Shown here: in pieces, positions 61,402 through 64,000 of the stretch
Position numbering within the stretch: the stretch's first letter is position 1
Layout: each line of letters starts with the position of its first letter
NCBI GenBank assembly: GCA_046351095.1
Contig: JAXLZC010000001.1
Coordinates: 1,364,001 to 1,428,000, forward strand
Length of the DNA stretch: 64,000 nt
Reading direction: 5' to 3'
Source of the DNA: BQWY01 sp046351095
Lineage (GTDB): Bacteria > Nitrospirota > Nitrospiria > Nitrospirales > Nitrospiraceae
Notes under the pieces: generated by a model
The model's database searches: none
Told to the model about the DNA's origin: nothing
The model's input: the letters and a program-made list of their open reading frames with translations, nothing else
Made by a program: the position numbers and the translations under genes

Positions 61402-62934
61402 ATGGCAACTCTCGCCACACTTGAATCCCTCTGCGCGCGCCTGCGCGACATTCAGCATATCAACAGCGCCTCGTCCCTGCTCTCGTGGGACATGGAAACG
61501 TACATGCCCGCCGGCGGCGGCGCGGCCCGCGCCGATCAGATCGCAACGCTGCAAGGCTTGGCGCACGAACGCCTCGTCGCGACGGAGACAGAACGATTGC
61601 TCGGCCAGTGGGTGGATCTCGAAACCGGCGCACCGCTGGACCGCCCCGGCGACGCCTGGGACGAAACAGGGCGCGCGCTCCTGCGTGAAGTGTGGCGCGA
61701 TTACTCGCGCGCAAAAAAGTTGCCGTCCGATTTTGTCGTACGCATGGGACGCACCACGTCGTTGGCGCAGCAGGTCTGGGTCGAAGCCCGCGCGAACAAC
61801 CGCTTTGCGGAATTCGAGCCCAGCCTCAGCGAAATCCTCGCCCTCAAGAAGGAAGAGGTCGGCTACCTCGGCTACGAGGGTTCGCCGTATAACGCCCTCC
61901 TCGACCTCTACGAACCGGGCTCCACGGTCACGACGCTGACGCCGTTGTTTGCGCAGATCAAAGCGCGGCTCGTTCCGCTCCTCAAACGTGTGTTGGCCAG
62001 TTCTGTTACGATCGACGACAGCCTGCTCCATAAAACCTACGACCACGCGCGCCAATTGGAATTCGGCCGGCTCGTGCTCACGGCGATGGGCTACAACTTC
62101 GAGCAGGGGCGTTTAGATGTTTCGGCGCATCCGTTTACGACCTCGTTCCATCCGACCGACGTCCGCGTCACCACGCGTGTATTCGAACAGGACCTGCCGT
62201 CCTGTCTCTACAGTTGTATCCATGAGGGCGGGCACGGCCTCTACGATCAGGGCCTGAACCCGCGGCACTACGGCACGCCGCTGGGCGACTCGATCTCGCT
62301 CGGCATTCACGAAAGCCAATCGCGGCTGTGGGAAAATTGCGTCGGGCGTTCGAAGGCCTTTTGGCGCTGCTTCTTCCCTCTCCTCCAGCAGACGTTCCCG
62401 GAGCAATTGGCCGGCGCCTCGATGGAACAGCTGTACGCCGCCGTCAACCGCGTGCAGCCCTCGTTCATTCGAGTCGAGGCCGACGAGTTGACCTACAACC
62501 TGCACGTCATGCTGCGTTTCGAAATCGAACAGGGGTTGATCGAAGGGCACACCAAGGTCGCCGACCTGCCCGACCTCTGGCGCGACAAAATGCGGAGCTA
62601 CCTGAACGTGGTGCCGGAACGCGACGCCGACGGGGTGCTGCAGGACATCCATTGGTCCATGGGGTCCTTCGGCTATTTCCCGACCTACACGTTGGGCAAT
62701 CTGTACTCTGTGCAGTTTTATAACCAGGCAAAGATCGAGCTGCCGAATTTGGAGCGGGATATCGAAGGTGGCCGCTTGACCATCCTGCGGCAATGGCTCC
62801 AGCAAAAGATCCACCACTGGGGACGGATGTTCACCGCGGAGAAATTGGTCGAGCGAATCACCGGCGGCCCGCTCAGCCCCGATCCCTGGCTGACCTACGT
62901 CGAGAACAAATACGGCGAGCTGTACAAGGTGTAA
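61402..62934 (+). CDS. Carboxypeptidase Taq (M32 metallopeptidase)
   Basis: A 510-residue zinc carboxypeptidase. The active site HEGGH is at residues 274-278 in the SCIHEGGHGLYDQG segment, and the M32 motif HESQSRLWEN is at 303-312. The middle and end (RVEADELTYNLHVMLRFEIE, PTYTLGNLYSVQFYNQAKIE) also fit. The family removes C-terminal residues from peptides in the cytoplasm. The ATG at 61402 follows an AAGGAGA site. It stands alone in the region. Confidence 0.95.
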   Translation: MATLATLESLCARLRDIQHINSASSLLSWDMETYMPAGGGAARADQIATLQGLAHERLVATETERLLGQWVDLETGAPLDRPGDAWDETGRALLREVWRDYSRAKKLPSDFVVRMGRTTSLAQQVWVEARANNRFAEFEPSLSEILALKKEEVGYLGYEGSPYNALLDLYEPGSTVTTLTPLFAQIKARLVPLLKRVLASSVTIDDSLLHKTYDHARQLEFGRLVLTAMGYNFEQGRLDVSAHPFTTSFHPTDVRVTTRVFEQDLPSCLYSCIHEGGHGLYDQGLNPRHYGTPLGDSISLGIHESQSRLWENCVGRSKAFWRCFFPLLQQTFPEQLAGASMEQLYAAVNRVQPSFIRVEADELTYNLHVMLRFEIEQGLIEGHTKVADLPDLWRDKMRSYLNVVPERDADGVLQDIHWSMGSFGYFPTYTLGNLYSVQFYNQAKIELPNLERDIEGGRLTILRQWLQQKIHHWGRMFTAEKLVERITGGPLSPDPWLTYVENKYGELYKV

Positions 62935-62967
62935 GGGGAAGAGAAGTGCTGAGTGTCGAGGTAAGCG

Positions 62968-63531
62968 TCAGTAGCCCATCAGTTTGTTGAGCTTGGCCAG
63001 GTCACGCGGCGGCAGCGTAAACTCGTTGGCCACTTCGATACGGTGCGGCACGAGCATGATCGTATGAAATGAAATGTCGCGGATCGGCAGCTTCAACTCC
63101 GGCTGCTCCGGGGTCGTCAGCGCTACATCTTCCACCGACTTGGTGAGCTGCGTCGTATCCTGCGCGGCGTAGGTCGCCACCACGGCCTGAATCAATTCCA
63201 AGCTGTGCTTGTTCGGTTCGTGCGCGTCGGCGCTCGCCGTGATGAGCGGCACGATCTCCTCCACCACCTGTTCGACCACCGAAAAATTCTCCACCTTTTC
63301 CTTCCGCCGCAACGACAGCAGATCGTTGTCGAGATCCTTGCTGAACGCGCCGTAGGCGAATCGGAAAAACTCGAAGTGCAGCGCGCGAAAGCCCTTACTG
63401 AAGAGTTGCAGTTCGCACAAAAAGCAGAGCTGCTGCAGCCGCACGTCGTTATACAACCCGTGCGGCTCGATCAGGTGCAGGATGTACAGCAACAATGCCC
63501 GATCGATGGTCATGTGGTGCGCTTGACGCAT
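62968..63531 (-). CDS. Panacea/SocA-like domain protein
   Basis: About 187 residues starting at the ATG at 63531, nine bases after AAGGAGAA. LLLYILHLIEPHGLYNDVRL and LCFLCELQLFSKGFRALHFE with FRFAYGAFSKDLDNDLLSLR have the pattern of the Panacea/SocA antitoxin-like domain (a helical beginning, then a loop with YGxxS). Such domains are chaperone-like antitoxins in phage-defence toxin-antitoxin systems, but no toxin gene is next to it. The link is by pattern only and moderately certain. Confidence 0.55.
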   Translation of the reverse strand: MRQAHHMTIDRALLLYILHLIEPHGLYNDVRLQQLCFLCELQLFSKGFRALHFEFFRFAYGAFSKDLDNDLLSLRRKEKVENFSVVEQVVEEIVPLITASADAHEPNKHSLELIQAVVATYAAQDTTQLTKSVEDVALTTPEQPELKLPIRDISFHTIMLVPHRIEVANEFTLPPRDLAKLNKLMGY

Positions 63532-63680
63532 CGCAGTGCCTTCTCCTTGTGTGGCGACGAGCAACGAACGAACGGCGTTGCACTATACGCAGCGCCCGAC
63601 GGCCGGTCAACGCAATCGGCCCACGGCACGCGCGCGCCAGGCACGGCCCCTCTTGACCGCTTTGCGCGTTTCGTATTGTA

Positions 63681-64000
63681 ATGCGCCCCATGCCCGGCCG
63701 GTCCCTTACCACAAAATCCGTCAAGGATAAAAAAGAGAAAGAGATGGAGGCGCTCCGCAGCCATCTCGCGAAGAACAATCTCAAGCTGACGCGTCAGCGC
63801 GAGTTGATCTTGGTGGAATTCCTGAAGAAGGAACACATCACCGCCGAGCAGATGTACCACGAACTCGCGCGGAAGGATCCGCACCTCGGCCTCGCGACCA
63901 TCTACCGCACGTTGAATTTGTTTTGCGACGTGGGCCTCGCCCAAGCCCGGCACTTCGGCTCGCAGACGCAATTCGACAACGTCTCGCACAAAGGGCACCA
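63681..64000 (+). CDS. Fur-family metal-dependent regulator, 3'-truncated
   Basis: The frame opens with MRPMPGRSLTTKSVKD and a Lys/Glu-rich stretch, then has the Fur winged-helix: LKLTRQRELILVEFLKKEHI, TAEQMYHELARKDPHLGLAT and IYRTLNLFCDVGLAQARHFG. At the window edge it reaches FDNVSHKGHH, the start of the metal-binding region. The remaining dimerisation domain is beyond base 64000. It could be Fur, PerR or Zur; which metal is sensed cannot be told from this part. Confidence 0.9.
   Translation, partial: MRPMPGRSLTTKSVKDKKEKEMEALRSHLAKNNLKLTRQRELILVEFLKKEHITAEQMYHELARKDPHLGLATIYRTLNLFCDVGLAQARHFGSQTQFDNVSHKGH

Overview
The window is GC-rich, densely coded bacterial chromosome dominated by housekeeping genes. 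Both edge genes are cut: a beta-hydroxyacid dehydrogenase on the left and a Fur-family regulator on the right. The organism is a diderm: it has lipoproteins with lipoboxes, LspA, a Blc-type lipocalin, a MacAB-type exporter and a LapA/LapB-like protein. Gene content and order (gapA-pgk-tpiA-secG, rplU-rpmA-obgE-proB-nadD-rsfS, thiC with a THI4-type thiazole synthase) look like Nitrospirota (Nitrospira-like) or a related lineage. That placement is inference; no rRNA is present to settle it. I saw no tRNA or rRNA genes, insertion sequences, prophage or CRISPR array.

Layout. 1-8.2 kb: a dehydrogenase fragment, then mostly exported proteins (two right-handed beta-helix proteins, a lipoprotein truncated hemoglobin, a DsbA-like oxidoreductase, a lipocalin, small hypotheticals). 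8.3-17.5 kb: coaE, trxB, thiI, a VapBC toxin-antitoxin pair, queG, a 2OG-oxygenase-like protein and mutS2. 17.6-21.2 kb: the glycolytic operon gapA-pgk-tpiA with secG, then ilvE on the other strand. 22.4-29 kb: rplU-rpmA-obgE-proB-nadD-rsfS, a LapA-LapB fusion and bioB, with several overlapping starts and stops. 29-34 kb: an FtsX-type permease and its probable ATPase, separated by a LuxR-type regulator and a class 1A-like pyrD. 34-40.5 kb: comF-like, an orphan mraZ, a RusA-like resolvase, a MacA/ATPase/MacB exporter and a coiled-coil helix-hairpin-helix lipoprotein. 40.9-47.7 kb: uppP, a DUF2024 protein, the overlapping ileS-lspA pair, nadA, a GNAT acetyltransferase and a DUF1272 protein.

47.9-53.2 kb is the most coherent metabolic locus. 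A TPP riboswitch with an intrinsic terminator precedes thiC, followed by thi4, a TPR protein, a degenerate receiver and ygfZ. thi4 supplies the thiazole half and thiC the pyrimidine half of thiamine; no thiG, thiH or thiS is in the window. The predicted sulfur-position residue of Thi4 is histidine, as in archaeal enzymes that use free sulfide. 53.2-64 kb holds small unknown proteins, a seven-repeat beta-propeller lipoprotein, an RlmL-like methyltransferase, a PEGA lipoprotein, a hemerythrin-like protein, a SnoaL-like protein, an EamA transporter with an O-methyltransferase, a carboxypeptidase Taq, a Panacea/SocA-like protein and the Fur fragment.

Sequence-level oddities worth following up are the His-type Thi4, the apparent ATC start of rsfS, the LapA-LapB fusion, the lipid-anchored truncated globin, the mraZ gene outside a cell-wall cluster, the LuxR protein with a histone-H1-like basic tail, and an uncharacterised two-gene module at 53.2-53.7 kb.
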